This document shows, piece after piece, positions 33,110 through 44,390 of a DNA stretch of 64,000 bases. Position 1 is the stretch's first letter, and each line of letters opens with the position of its first letter. The notes under the pieces were generated by a model that saw only the letters and a list, made by a program, of their open reading frames with translations, made no database searches and had not been told where the DNA came from. Made by a program: the position numbers and the translations under genes. This DNA comes from Eublepharis macularius (lineage: Eukaryota > Chordata > Lepidosauria > Squamata > Eublepharidae). The stretch spans positions 157,846,397 through 157,910,396 of the forward strand of contig NC_072790.1 of the NCBI RefSeq assembly GCF_028583425.1. The letters run 5' to 3'.

Positions 33110-33480
33110 AAATTATTTATTTGTTACCTTTATAGTCCACCTTTCCCACTGAGATGTTAGACAGATTACAAAATATATATAAAAAAGCAATTAGACAGCA
33201 TAAAACATCCAATATAAATGCAATAGGATTTAGGATTACAGAAACATCCAATATAAATGCAATAGGATTCAGGATTACAGAAATTAGGAAGAAATGCAAA
33301 CAGAAAACTGTCTAAGGCATGGCATACCATAAAAGTGCAGAAAGTAGATTACAAAAGTAGAAAACAATGCAGTAAAAGCAAAACAATGCATGCAATAAGC
33401 AATGTAAGTTCTATTCCCTTATAAAAGCACCTTCCTGGACTGTTCCATTATTAAAAGGTTTATACAGACTGCTTTTTAAA
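33110..33480. repeat. AT-rich repeat with a 39-bp tandem duplication
   Basis: The 39-bp unit 'aaacatccaatataaatgca'... starts at 33203 and 33242. The surrounding block ('tttatagtccacctttccca', then A-rich) looks like an old LINE/SINE tail. Confidence 0.55.
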
Positions 33481-33681
33481 CAGTGTTTCAAACCCCACAT
33501 AAGTTCCACATCAAATACAGAAAAATCAAACTATATGCAAACTGGTGTTTACTCTGACAGTGACCGTCAATTGTATTATAACTTACTGCATAACTCTATA
33601 GATCTGTGCCAGCTAGAAAGCTTTAGGAGTTTGTCTGACCATTGCAGACTGTTAAAAGCCAGCTAGAAAAGCACATTAAGG

Positions 33682-33972
33682 CAGCCACAAACATGTATTG
33701 TCGAAGGCTTTCACGGCCGGAGAATGATGGTTGTTGTGGGTTTTCCGGGCTGTATCGCCATGGTCTTGGCATTGTAGTTCCTGACGTTTCGCCAGCAGCT
33801 GTGGCTGGCATCTTCAGAGGTGTAGCACCAAAAGACAGAGCACCAAAAGACAGAGGTGCTACACCTCTGAAGATGCCAGCCACAGCTGCTGGCGAAACGT
33901 CAGGAACTACAATGCCAAGACCACGGCAATACAGCCCGGAAAACCCACAACAACCAACAGCCACAAAAATGT
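33682..33972. mobile_element. Fold-back element, second copy, with 15-bp target duplication
   Basis: The element is 33697-33957. It is flanked by CAGCCACAAACATGT (33682-33696) and CAGCCACAAAAATGT (33958-33972), one mismatch in 15. Arms are reverse complements around about 33836; both keep 'ctgaagatgccagccac' and 'gctggcgaaacgtcagg'. The left arm has an extra outer segment ('tcgaaggctttcacggccgg') that the first copy has on its right side. Confidence 0.82.
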
Positions 33973-33974
33973 TT

Positions 33975-34665
33975 CTACAAACTCAGACTAGCCTGGAAGA
34001 TTGTCCCTTACCTCGACACAGCTGATCTGGCCACCTGGATCCATGCCATGGTAACACTGAGACTTGACAACTGTAATACATTGCACATAGATCTCCCCTC
34101 TAAGTTAACTCAGAGTTTCTAGTTGTTGTAGAACACTGCAGCTTGGTTATTATTGGAAACTAGGAGCATGAATATTACTCCCATTCTGCAGTCACTTTAT
34201 TGGCTACTTATCAGTTACTGGGCTCAATTCATTATTGGCTGTCACAAATAAAGCTCTTCACAGCCTTGGTCCATCATATCTTCTGGATTGCCTCTCTCCC
34301 TATGATCTACCACAGCAGCTTCACTCATCTGAACAGGGCCTTCTGCAGGTGCCATCTTGCGCATGGGCAAAGTCAACAGCTGCCCATACATGTGCATTCT
34401 CTGTGGTGGCTCCCACTTTATGGAATGGACTACTGGAAGAATTGTTTAACATGTCAGTCTTAGACCTGCTTATGCTCTGTTTCAGTATTTCTTCAATTCT
34501 GTACAGGATTTCTATTGGTTTGAATCTGTGCAAATTTGTATTTATTTACCTTAGTATATTGTTTATTGAAATGTCTCTGAAACTGACAGTAGTGATTCAC
34601 ACTGTGTAAAGCGCCTTGAGTCTCAGTGAGAAAGGCCAACAACAAATAACACAAATAAATAAAAA
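33975..34665 (+). mobile_element. L2-type LINE 3' end
   Basis: Follows the L2 C-terminal coding text ('gacacagctgatctggccac', 'ctggatccatgcc'), then a frame with HSLGPSYLLDCLSPYDLPQQ and LHSSEQGLLQVP, ending in an AT-rich tail with 'aaagcgccttgagtctcag' near 34610. Bases just left of the fold-back element at 33640-33681 probably belong to the same LINE. Confidence 0.7.
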
Positions 34666-34779
34666 TGTCTGTGATCCATGTGCTGACATATCTTGAAGGT
34701 ATCCAGGTGTGAGGAGCTCCACACTGGTGTAACATCGCCACGATGCTGATACAATGGTAGAGTTGCCAGTTTGTGTTGT

Positions 34780-34921
34780 CCTTTGAAAGCTGCTTGATAG
34801 ACCTGACAAACCTGTTATATGATAGGTGAAACCATACCTAACACAGGGATGCCATAATAGGGTACAATGTTAAGGAAAGTTGCATCTGTTACTCTGCTGT
34901 CTCTTGAGCAGCTTTCAAAGG
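34780..34921. repeat. Short inverted-repeat element
   Basis: CCTTTGAAAGCTGCT at 34780-34794 is the exact complement of AGCAGCTTTCAAAGG at 34907-34921. The 112-bp interior has no coding signal. No clear target duplication is seen. Confidence 0.5.
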
Positions 34922-35104
34922 CACAGAAGCCTGGCCAAAATCAGGATGGCAATACGTTTCTGATATGCTCTGAGAACTTAATTCCTGATGCTGGACAGTA
35001 AGTGTTTTAATCATTTCACCATATGTTTCTCTTTGTGTTAATGTAGGCTGACAGGGATCCTTCTACTGTAACCCAAAAGATCCTCTCTTAATGAAGTGGT
35101 ATAA

Positions 35105-35145
35105 CAATCACTCACTCACTCACACAAACAAACAAACAAACAAAT
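35105..35145. repeat. (ACTC)n / (ACAA)n microsatellite
   Basis: 'cactcactcactcacac' followed by five ACAA units. Confidence 0.9.
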
Positions 35146-35149
35146 GCTG

Positions 35150-37165
35150 GGCTATAGCAAGTGGAAGGGGTAATGTTCTAAGGGTTCATAATCATGGTTG
35201 GCAAGATGAAGTATGCAGTTTGGTTACATGAGTCCTGCTGGGATAAAAAGCAGCAGGCAGAGGTAATCAACCTAGTGAAGTGGGGGGGGGACAATGAATG
35301 CCTTGGAGGGGGCTTGAGGAGACAATGGGCAGTCAATCAACTAAATGATTTAAGTGGCCTGTCATCACTGATTAGCTTTGATCCTGTATTCTCATGTAAG
35401 TGGAGGGGGCGGGGAGAGATATACCACTCAGACCTCTTTACTCAGCGAGTGTACCAAGGGCTTGAATTTGGCACTTCAGGCATGTTAAACCTGTGCAGCT
35501 CCACAAAGCTAAGGGGTTTCCTTACAGTAGTAAACTGGATTTGACCAGGGCCAATGCCAGATCCTAAATATCCTATGATTTTTTGTACGTGTGCCCCTTT
35601 GGTTAGAAAGTTGCTCTGTTGTTTATGAATTGTGAGTTTTTACCCCATCTGCTCTCCCTGTTTGATGACTACCGCAAAGGTGAACTTTGCCTTAATTCCA
35701 CAGTTCTCCATGGCAGGATTCAAATCCTTCTTTCCTGATTTCCATCTCAATAGTTTTTCCCAGGGAGCTTGTAGGAGATAACAAGGATGCCTTCTGTTGC
35801 TTACCTTCCCTTGTCCCCTTGTTGCTTACCCTGATGTTTCTATTCTCTTTGTCTGGGGAGGCCATTCTCTAGCCCATTTCCCCATCCCTCTCCTCAAAAG
35901 CATTGCTGTTGGCAGTTTGTGTGACAAAAGGGGATTTGAACCCATGGTCTGCAAGGCTGTTGTTGGGAATGCCACAAGGACCCACACAACAGAGGGTGGT
36001 TATGTGTGTGTGTGGGGGGGGTGCATGGGTGGGGGGGATACGGTGATGTCATGAGTGTGCCAATATTGCTATGTGTGGATTGATTCCTTCCATGCATGAC
36101 TATCATAGAGGAATTGCCAGCATTCTGCTCTGTAATTGGTCAGTTTCAGTGTTTTCACCATAGACTCCAGTGGTAGCATTATACGCTCTCTTCCTTACAG
36201 TAATTGCTCTCTCTATTCTCTGCTGGGAGTGCCTAGGGCAACAAGTGAGCTGTGCTAATACAACACTGGCATTAGAAAACTTCTGGCATAGCATAACCAC
36301 GGGTGGCTCTGCCTGTTGAGTTTGCTCAGTGAGACTGCATGGCCCAGTTTCCAAGACCTTAAAGAATATTGCAAAAGGAGGAGAAAGTGAAATCAGCAGT
36401 TCTCTTCTCTACCTCAGTTGATTTGAACAAAATGTTGGTAAGGTAAAAACTGAATGGAATGAAAAATAAACAAACCAAAACTTCAACTATTTCACATTGG
36501 CTAAACCAGAGACTAATTTGGATAATGTCAGCAGGCCATCGAATCAATTAACCTTGTGATAACTGATGATCCCTTCATTAAAAAATTGTTTAGATTACAT
36601 TCTTGTACTTGACTGTTTTCCCTCCCCTGCTATAGTATTCCCATATGTGCAATGCAAAAATCTGATGCAATGGTAAATCAGGATTCTGTTGGTACATATG
36701 GACATGCATTGCACACTATTATCAGTAGAGGGCACTCTTATTCCACAGCATTTCCTCTATGGACTCCACTGCTTTAGAATGCAAATCCTTGCTGTTCCAA
36801 TATGACATACTGGCAATATTTTGGGGATTTGCCATTTCATCTTCTGCTACTGCGATCAGGCCAATGAGCACCATTTGCTAATAACAGTATCTCACTAGCT
36901 GGTGCCGATGAATACAGAAAACACCCTTGGAAGATATCCTGAAGGCTAATGCCAAACTGTAGAACTTGGGTTGTGAATGGTTCTGGTAAGCACTGAGTCC
37001 ATATACTTTTACAGTTCCTTCAGGATTAGCTCCGGTTCAAGCTAAAGGTCAGGTGCCTGGCATTTTAATTCTCTTTAGAAAGCTTAGGTGAAAATAATAA
37101 GCAACTTGGGAGAGGGCATTTACAGGTTACCCTTGCCCCATGATGTCACTATATGAATTTGTATT
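35150..37165. other. Intergenic, no gene seen
   Basis: G-rich low-complexity runs near 35281, 36015 and 36031. The 116-residue frame at 35194-35544 matches no family I recognise and lacks splice context. A weak palindrome exists near 36650-36715 ('tatgtgcaatgcaaaaatc' against 'tggacatgcattgcaca'). Confidence 0.4.
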
Positions 37166-37170
37166 GGAGC

Positions 37171-37362
37171 AAAATAAAACAGAAGTTCAGTGGCATCTTA
37201 AATACTAACATTTATTCTAGCATGAACTGTTGTAATTCAGGGTTCACTTCTTCAGATGCCAAATAATATCCAAAAAAGTGAGTTCTGACTCTTGAAAGTT
37301 CATGCTGGAATAATTTTAGTATTTACAGTGCCACTGGACATCATGTACCACTCTTCTCCTGT
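37171..37362. repeat. Fold-back repeat (sister family)
   Basis: Left arm 'cagtggcatcttaaatacta' with 'ctagcatgaact'; right arm 'catgctggaataattttagt' with 'cagtgccactgg'. The right arm contains 'agtgagttctgactcttgaa', a hairpin followed by GAAAG. The left arm holds the complementary 'cttcttcagatgc' (CTGAAGA on the minus strand). Confidence 0.6.
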
Positions 37363-37929
37363 TCAGTCTTCTAAAGCTATATTCAGAAATGCTTTCCTTA
37401 GGTAGGAACCTGGGCTGCTGTGTGAATAATATATGCAATCCTGTGAGTCTTTCCTACTCAATGATTGCCATGCCTTACAGTTGGGTGGTGATGGAATGGA
37501 ACCCATTTGACTGCTTAATTCACATATTCCTCAGCAATGTATGATTGCACTATGGAGCACCAGCTCCCACACTGCTGTTGAGTTCATGTGAAGGTGGCCC
37601 AAGTGATCGTAAAGAAACAGACAATCCTACCAAGATATGTAGCTACCATAACGTATCTTCTTTGGAATCTCAATAGATCGTGTACTGCATCCTTAAATAT
37701 GATCACGAAATTTGTGTGCAGGCAGATGATTCTTGATAAACACATTCTTCATGTTTTTATTGACAGGATGCCATCACTAGATTATCACTCAATTAGTACT
37801 TCTGTGCCACTAGGGTGATTTACAACTAATCTATACATGAACTTTAAGATACTACCTAGAATGGCTTAATATATTAATTTATTATTTAATATATTAATAT
37901 ACAAAGTTCAGTTAACAACTGAACTTACC

Positions 37930-38112
37930 ACTCTTCTAGGCAGATCAGTGCCCCACTCAAAGTGGTGGACAAAGTGATTGTCATTATCTCCACAATACCA
38001 TTAGGGAGCTTGGGTTGAGAGAACTGGCTTACCCAAGGCCACCTACTGAGCTCATGGCTGTAGTGGGATTAGAACTGGCAGAGTGCTGATTCACAGTCCA
38101 GCCACTTAACCT
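37930..38112 (-). mobile_element. Degraded CORE-SINE
   Basis: The minus strand gives 'ttaagtggctggactgtga', 'ctaatcccactacagcc', 'ggtggccttgggtaagcc' and 'gagataatgacaa', the MIR order of head, core and 3' region. Confidence 0.55.
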
Positions 38113-38114
38113 CC

Positions 38115-39630
38115 ATACATCACTATCTTCATATGCATGGCAGTTCATTGTATGGAGTGTTTCCAATCCAGCAAACTACATTTTGAGGATGGTGATGATG
38201 TGGAAATGATCCATATGGTGAGTTGCACCACACATTACACAAGTGATGGGAGAAGTTCCCAGAGTCAGTTTCAAACACATGATTAAATTGCACCAGAACT
38301 GAAAAAGACACTACCCAACCCTGAGATGTTTGCAGTAAGGTAAATTTAGTGTCTGACAGCATCTTTGGACTTGATTGCAGTGTAATCTCTTTTGGTCTCC
38401 CTGTGAAGCTGTACAAGTTGCAAATGATCCTGATGTGTTTGGCCCTGTAAACACCTGTTCATCATACCCATAAACTTGTTACCTGTGGGGTGCCTGGTAA
38501 TATCTCTGAAGTGTCACTGGAGCATGTCTTGTTTTTTCCCCAGGCAGATGTTGCAACTCCCCTGAAGCATTTGTCTTTTCTGAATGGTGGAAAACCATCT
38601 GATATTTAAATAGTCTCTTATGCTTGCTGCTCCACCAGTCAGTTGTAAAATATTGTCTCATTGACCATGTTTGAACTGGTGTCATGCACACTTATTGTTG
38701 CTTGTCAGCAAACTTTCGAGGGTTAACACACACCAAGATGCCGCAGCTTCTGTGCTTCCTGGTTTGTAACAAGTCAGTAGTCTGTAAACTGGAATTTACA
38801 AGCAAGCTGGCCAATCTGTTGCCCACCCCCCTTTGATCCTCATGTCTATAATCTCCCATGGTAGGCATACCATTACACTCAATCTAACGATCCCTAGCAC
38901 AGCAGATGCAGTTCGGCAGGGACATCTAACAGCGCGTTAATTAAAGGGCTGATGAAGAACAAAGCAAATTTGCCTGTTCTTCATGAGATGATCCTGGAAA
39001 ATTAAAAGTCATATACCGTGGCATAAATGGCACATGCCTGCTTTTGCTCACGACTGCATAGGGGCCAGACGACGTTTACTCCCTATATGTATTATCCTGG
39101 TTGCCACTATTAGCAACAGGGGGAAATATAGCATTTTCTCTTCAAAGTTCAGATAGAACTTGTTTATATGAATGTAACATATTTTAAATTTTTAATGTAT
39201 TTTTTTGTGTTAGGTCATTTCATCTTGTGGGCTTGCAGAAAATAGGCCAATGAGCACCATCCTTTTCAGGTGCATCCAGTAAAACCTCAAAGAGAGCAAA
39301 TGAATGGAAAGCCAAAGGACCCCTCTTGGCCATGCACGTATATGAATACAAACCTGGAAATGAATTTTACAACACTCCTTTGTAAGCAAATTGCGGCTTT
39401 TACAAGGGAGTAAGTAATAGTAATCATGTATATGCAAGAACAAATCTGAAGTCAGTTTCCTATCACTGTTATGCAACCAATGCATAATCTGCACAATGCT
39501 GTGAGTCAGTTGCTTCCCAAACACCACACAACTGAGCAGTGCAGTCTCCTCTGCAGACTAGTATAATCACTGTGCCAGTGAGTTGTGGTGGCAGGCATAA
39601 TCCTGGGGCATCCTTCTCCCTACTTCTGCT
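38115..39630. other. Intergenic, no gene seen
   Basis: Short frames only. Candidates at 38479-38691 and 39210-39741 on the minus strand match no family I recognise. No RNA gene is visible. Confidence 0.4.
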
Positions 39631-39639
39631 CAAGGAATA

Positions 39640-39845
39640 CAAATATAGTGTAGTAGTGTGTTGGACTAGGACCTGGGAGACCCAGGTTCGAATACTTACT
39701 CTGCCCTGAACACTTGCTGAGTGAATTTGAGTCAGGCACACACTCTCAGCCTCACCTCAGGGGATTGTTGTGAGGAAAATGACGTAAGCTGCTTTAGGTC
39801 CTCATTGAGGAGAAAGATGGGATTTTAATGAAGTAAATAATTTTT
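39640..39845 (+). mobile_element. CORE-SINE (MIR-like)
   Basis: Head 'agtgtagtagtgtgttggac', B-box-like 'ggttcgaatacttactctg', core 'acttgctgagtgaatttg', and 'gggattgttgtgaggaaaat'; tail 'gggattttaatgaagtaaa'. Plus strand. Confidence 0.72.
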
Positions 39846-39849
39846 AAAA

Positions 39850-40000
39850 ATTATGTTATTTATTCACTAACTTGATTTTTACTCTGTCTTTCCCCTCAAT
39901 GGGGTCCCAAAGAAGCTTTTATTGTTCTCATCTCCTCCATTTGGGGATTCAAACCTGAGTCTCCCAGATCCTAGTCTGACACTCTACCATATTTATGCCA
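39850..40000 (-). mobile_element. CORE-SINE, truncated, head-to-tail neighbour in opposite orientation
   Basis: The minus-strand head 'tggtagagtgtcagactagg' and 'ggtttgaatccccaaatgg' joins directly to the 3' region ('aatggaggagatgag...ttattcac'-like text), so the core is missing. It lies back to back with the plus-strand copy at 39640-39845. Confidence 0.65.
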
Positions 40001-40004
40001 CTTT

Positions 40005-42200
40005 CTGCTTTAAACGCCTTGGTTTCTTTGCTGGTTCAGACAAAGGTTCATCTAGCTGAATTCTGTGCTTTAGGAACAGCAAACAAATGCCCCAGGAAGC
40101 TCATGAGATATGAAACTCACAGCCGCCTGGTGTTCCTAAGACTTAGGAACATGAAGATTTTGATTAACTGAATTAACATTTCTAACTTTATTTTTTAAAA
40201 TGCCACCTTGTGCCAAAGTCTCATCTTGTGTTCACGGAAATAATGCAAGGCAACTAAGCATTCGCTGAAGAAAATATATCATACCTGAGTCTAGCCCTAG
40301 CCACTTTTGCTGAGTGAGACCAAGACTAACATTACGAAAGGACAAAAATTCTGTCCACTCTCTTCATAACCATTTCCTGCCACACATAAAGACCAGATCC
40401 TCAGCTTTGGGCTTTTCTTAATAGGGAAGGCACTCCAGCCTCCTCATCAAGAGCTGCCCTTTTCTCTCACTTTCCCCAGTTCTTATGCTGTCATTTGGGG
40501 GAATGAGTAAGAAGACCTTTACAAAGTATTCTACATGTGGCCATGCCATGCACTTATGCAGGCACTAGAGCTTTATACTCTGGGACACAACTATTACAGC
40601 TGGTACATGATAAGACCAACGCTCCAAAGAAGCATTCTTCAGGTGTTCAGTCAAGTTCTTTGGAACAATCATACAATTTCTTATGCATTAGAATTAGCTT
40701 TGAGAACCAGTCTGCACATTACTTTGAAACTTTTTTTTAGAATGTTCCTGTTATCATGCAGGAAGCCTGTTGTATGAACTAGTAACAGTGATTATTTCCA
40801 TGACAGTTGGAATACACAAAAAAGGTAGTTACAAACGGAGAAAATCACCCAAAGCACATGGGGCGCTATTTCACATAAACTATTAACCATGAGAGCAAAC
40901 ATAGCATCATAGCTAAGAAACTGAGGCATGTATCGAGAACTCTGCCATTCAGATCTTGCCTCTGTATGAAATCACTAGATAGCCTTAGTCAAGTTCTCTT
41001 ACCCCAACTCCACATCTATAATATGAGGATAATAATAGTGACTTATCTGACAGGATTGCTGTAAAAATTAATGAGAATATGAAATGCTTTGAACTTTAAC
41101 TGGTATACCTGCTATGTTTTAATACAATAACGGATGTCATGTAGAATGGTTTCAAATGGTTTCCATGTGGTAACTGTAGACTGGCCCTAAGGCTCTGATT
41201 ATGTAGAGGAAATAAATACCCTGTACATTTTACTACACTGGCATGAAAGATTAGGCTAGAAAAACTCATCATTCCTGGTCAGGGCTATTTGTATTCCCTG
41301 ATTACGTGTAGGCAAAAATTTCATATAGATTTGTTGTAGTTCAGAATATAGGTCTGTTTTTGGAAAATCTTAAGTTTTTGTGCTGCTTTAGTATCTTTGT
41401 ATGTGTGTGCATGCAACCATACAATATTACTAGCTGACACGGTTCTGTATATATGCTTGTCATTGATCTCAATGAAATGTGGACTGCTCCCAAAAGTCTA
41501 CAAAAGACTATGCGGTTCCAGAAGCAGAGATGCTAGTTACTACATAGATCCCACCCTGCCTCCTTTTCCCAAGGCACTCTCATTTCCACGCATCCAAAAT
41601 CATACTGGATTCCCATCATAGCAAGTATGAGTAAAATTATTTCACCTATGTGTTGCTTTCTATAACATTTAACTTTCCAGCTGTGTTTGGATTTGGGAGA
41701 GCTGGGTCAGAACAACTTTCATCATGCCACTGTGCATTTTAACCAAAAGGGAGGAATTTGCCCTAATTTCTTCAGCTTATCTATGTCCTGCCAGCTGACT
41801 GGGGAAAAATCTTCAAGCCCTATTTCTCCATTTATAGTATAAAATAAAGGGTGGAAATTCCTCCATGAAGCAGTAGAGACCAAAAACTCCATAGTTAAGA
41901 TCTTAAGAGTTTTATTATTAACTACTTGGCATTCAGAGGTATTTGTCTACACATGAAGCTAATATAATGTCAGACGTCATGCAGAAAAAGAAATGCCAGA
42001 GACTGCCACAGGTGTGTCAAACACTGCACCCTGTTTTTCTGCCATGTGCACTCTCTTACTCATATACCCCCCACCACATGCATAATGTCTGCAAAATCCT
42101 ATTCAGTGCAGCCTCTGAGTATCAACCATCAACTAACTGGTTTGTTGGAGTCAAGTACATCCCCCCCCCCTCACAGAGGGAGGGGAAAATCACAAATGTC
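40005..42200. other. Intergenic upstream of KIF26B; one old MIR
   Basis: A diverged MIR-type SINE on + spans about 40955-41110 ('agccttagtcaagttctctt', 'atgaggataataatagtgac', 'ggattgctgtaaaaatta'). No other feature is recognised. Distal regulatory elements of KIF26B could lie here, but none can be picked out without comparison. Confidence 0.45.
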
Positions 42201-42204
42201 AGTC

Positions 42205-42942
42205 AAGAAATACTGCAAATAAAATGGACCCTCCTCAGTCAGTCAACAGCAAGCGGTCTGTAGTTAAGCGCTGGCAGCAGCATTTCCCCAGCCTTCAGCA
42301 GAGGCAGCGGTCTGCAGCTCCTCTGCTGCTCAAGGAGTGCTGCGTGTGCTTTCCCCTTCCCCTTACAAAACTGTCAGACAAAAATAGGCTGGAAGATATT
42401 GGCTGCAAGCAACTCCGAGGCTCCTCCCAGAGACTGGATCCCGAGATTTTTGGAGGATTTCTTTTAACAGTCCGAAACCGTGGTGAAGGAAACAAGTTAC
42501 CATACCACCAAGTAGCACAGAGAGAAATTACTGCCTCTAAGAAACACCCACCTCTCCCAGTTCTTTTTCTCTCTTTCCTCTTCCTTTTCTAAAATCTGTA
42601 TTGGATGTGATTATTCTTTCTAGATGTGGAGGAAAACTGGCACTGTCTGCTTGGGAGGAAAAATGCTGAGCCTTTGGATTTCTGCACAAATAAAGAGTGG
42701 AAATAAATGAGATGGAGAACAATGAGGACAAATATGGTCTGAAGAAAATCTAACCCTCTCTTTGGTTTCCTGATCACTGGCAGCATTTTTTGGGGGCTTC
42801 GGGATTTTGGGGAGAGGAAAAAAATCCCTCACATTGACTTCAAGTGCAGAGCATACAGCTGGTGTGAACCTTATTGGATCTGAAAAATTCCCTGTTGGAT
42901 ACAAATTTGTAGGAAAGTCTCCTGTGTGTACAAGAGATCGTC
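42205..42942 (+). promoter_or_regulatory. KIF26B: KIF26B promoter-proximal region and 5' UTR (extent uncertain)
   Basis: The sequence upstream of the KIF26B start ATG is less AT-rich than the flanks and has GCAG-rich words near 42270-42335 ('cagcagaggcagcggtctgc'). No TATA box is evident at a convincing distance. An in-frame stop upstream of ATG 42943 is present (TAG at 42910-42912). The transcription start cannot be placed from sequence alone. Confidence 0.4.
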
Positions 42943-43005
42943 ATGAATTCTGTGGCTGGGAATAAAGAGAGAATTGCAGTCACAACCCGAAGCAGGAAAT
43001 ATGGG
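42943..43005 (+). CDS. KIF26B: KIF26B coding exon 1 (N-terminus)
   Basis: KIF26B is a kinesin-11 family protein that lacks ATPase motor activity and acts in cell adhesion, polarity and kidney and neural development, downstream of Wnt5a-Ror signalling. This exon encodes 21 residues beginning [20 protein letters not shown] and ending in a glycine codon at 43003-43005. It is followed directly by a GTAAG donor at 43006, so the intron is phase 0. I recall the human protein starting [20 protein letters not shown], so both length and boundary fit. The start is fixed by this match. Exon 2 follows after a 637-bp intron. Confidence 0.95.
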
Positions 43006-43642
43006 GTAAGTTGTCCTTAAGCGAGAGAATGCAAGGATGCTTTAAAGCTATGGGCACTCTAATACAAAGGGGTTTTAGTCTCCCCCTGCAAGTGGGCATA
43101 CAACACAAGCCAGAGCCTTAATCTTATTAAGCTGCATGTGTCCGACCAAGGTGCAGTTGGTAAATTCCCAGTTCTGTTATCAGTAAATTGTCTGCAATCT
43201 GGTCACGTTCCTTTCTCTACAATAGCAGATTTCTCTTGCCTATGGAACGCTGCTGAACTTTTGCAGCCTCGGATTCCATTTCATTGTCTAAGACTATCTA
43301 TTTTTCTACAAATTTTGCAAAATATGCCATATGCCTTGTGACTCCCTTTTCTTCCAGCATAGACACACCGTTCCAGATTTAAGAAGGTCTTTACTCATGC
43401 AGACTGCCTGAAGAGCATGCACTATATCCATCCCTCCCCCGCTTCTGTATTGAAAATTGCTCTCAGGTGGCGACTAGATTTCTTGCTTGGAGACCAGACC
43501 CCCGGGGGGGGGATGTTTAGCCTGCGTCGAGCTATTGTTACTGCTAATCTCTATGAGTCGCCGGGGGACTGGACTCGATTAATAAATGAAAGTTTGCTAT
43601 CCTCCTGTTCCGCTGATCTGCTCCCCCTTACTCTCCCCCCAG
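43006..43642 (+). other. KIF26B: KIF26B intron 1
   Basis: GTAAG donor at 43006; acceptor 'ccttactctccccccag' ending at 43642. It is short for a gene whose other introns are very large. No repeats are recognised. Short frames inside it are chance. Confidence 0.85.
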
Positions 43643-44044
43643 GTGAACGATCCCTGCTCCCCCACAAGATCCACGGCGCCTTTCTCTCCGGAAAGCTGGT
43701 ACAGGAAAGCTTATGAGGAATCCCGGGCCGGCAGTCGCCCAGCCCCAGAAGGAGCTGGCTCCGTTCTGGGATCGTCCGGCACGCCTTCTCCTGGCTCGGG
43801 CACTTCCTCGCCCGGTTCCTTCACCGATTCGCCAGGCCCCGCTTCCCCAGGCATCGGCTCCAGCTCTCCCGGGTCGCTAGGGGGCTCGCCGGGTTTCGGC
43901 ACCGGCTCACCCGGCTCCGGCAGCGGCGGAGGCTCCTCCCCAGGTTCAGACCGCGGTGTCTGGTGCGAGAACTGCAATGCCCGCTTGGTGGAGCTGAAGA
44001 GACAAGCGCTCAAGTTGCTCATCCCCGGGCCCTTCGGCAGCAAG
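43643..44044 (+). CDS. KIF26B: KIF26B coding exon 2
   Basis: 402 bp, 134 codons, phase 0 at both ends (AG acceptor at 43641-43642; GTGAGG donor at 44045). It opens [20 protein letters not shown], then [21 protein letters not shown] low-complexity segment with eight SPG tripeptides spaced by S/G/F/T residues covers roughly residues 60-108 of the exon product. The end reads [20 protein letters not shown] followed by [10 protein letters not shown], with a C-x2-C pair (CENC) that in vertebrate KIF26 proteins is the first of two cysteine pairs; the second lies in the next exon, outside the window. The motor-like domain also lies beyond the window. GC content is much higher than in the surroundings. 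The match to the human N-terminus is nearly residue for residue as I recall it. Confidence 0.95.
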
Positions 44045-44390
44045 GTGAGGTGGCGGCGAGGCCTGCTGACGCAGCAAGAGATGGGAACGAAGTCGTTTGA
44101 AAAGGCGCCATGCGAGGGGTCGTAGGAGTCGCGTCCTCGGCTCTGTCGCGCGTAGTAATTGCGGCGGGCGGGAGAAAAGCAAGGTCCTATGAAGCCTGCG
44201 GTCCTTTGGGCACGTGCAGCCCCAGCCCATGTCTCTTTACATGGAAGGAAATCCCACTTCGGTCAATGGGGCTTATTCCCAGACCATCATGCCTACACTT
44301 GTTGGGCCTAATTCGTCCGAGAAACGTGTTGCTCTGTAGACGAGCATTAACTTACACTGAGCGTTGAATGATTAAGAATTATTTCAGGTT
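44045..44390 (+). other. KIF26B: Start of KIF26B intron 2, GC-rich
   Basis: The donor GTGAGG at 44045 starts an intron that has no acceptor with coding continuation in the window, so it extends past 64000. The first 180 bases stay GC- and CpG-rich, probably the edge of a CpG island covering exon 2. A short interspersed fragment ('caatggggcttattcccaga') lies near 44256. Confidence 0.7.

Noticed and set aside
35194-35544. 116-residue frame as a possible exon
   Set aside because: No recognised family, no good splice sites placed at its edges, and G-rich low complexity nearby.
43711-44043. 110-residue minus-strand frame opposite KIF26B exon 2
   Set aside because: It is the mirror of the proline/serine/glycine-rich coding strand and has no independent support.
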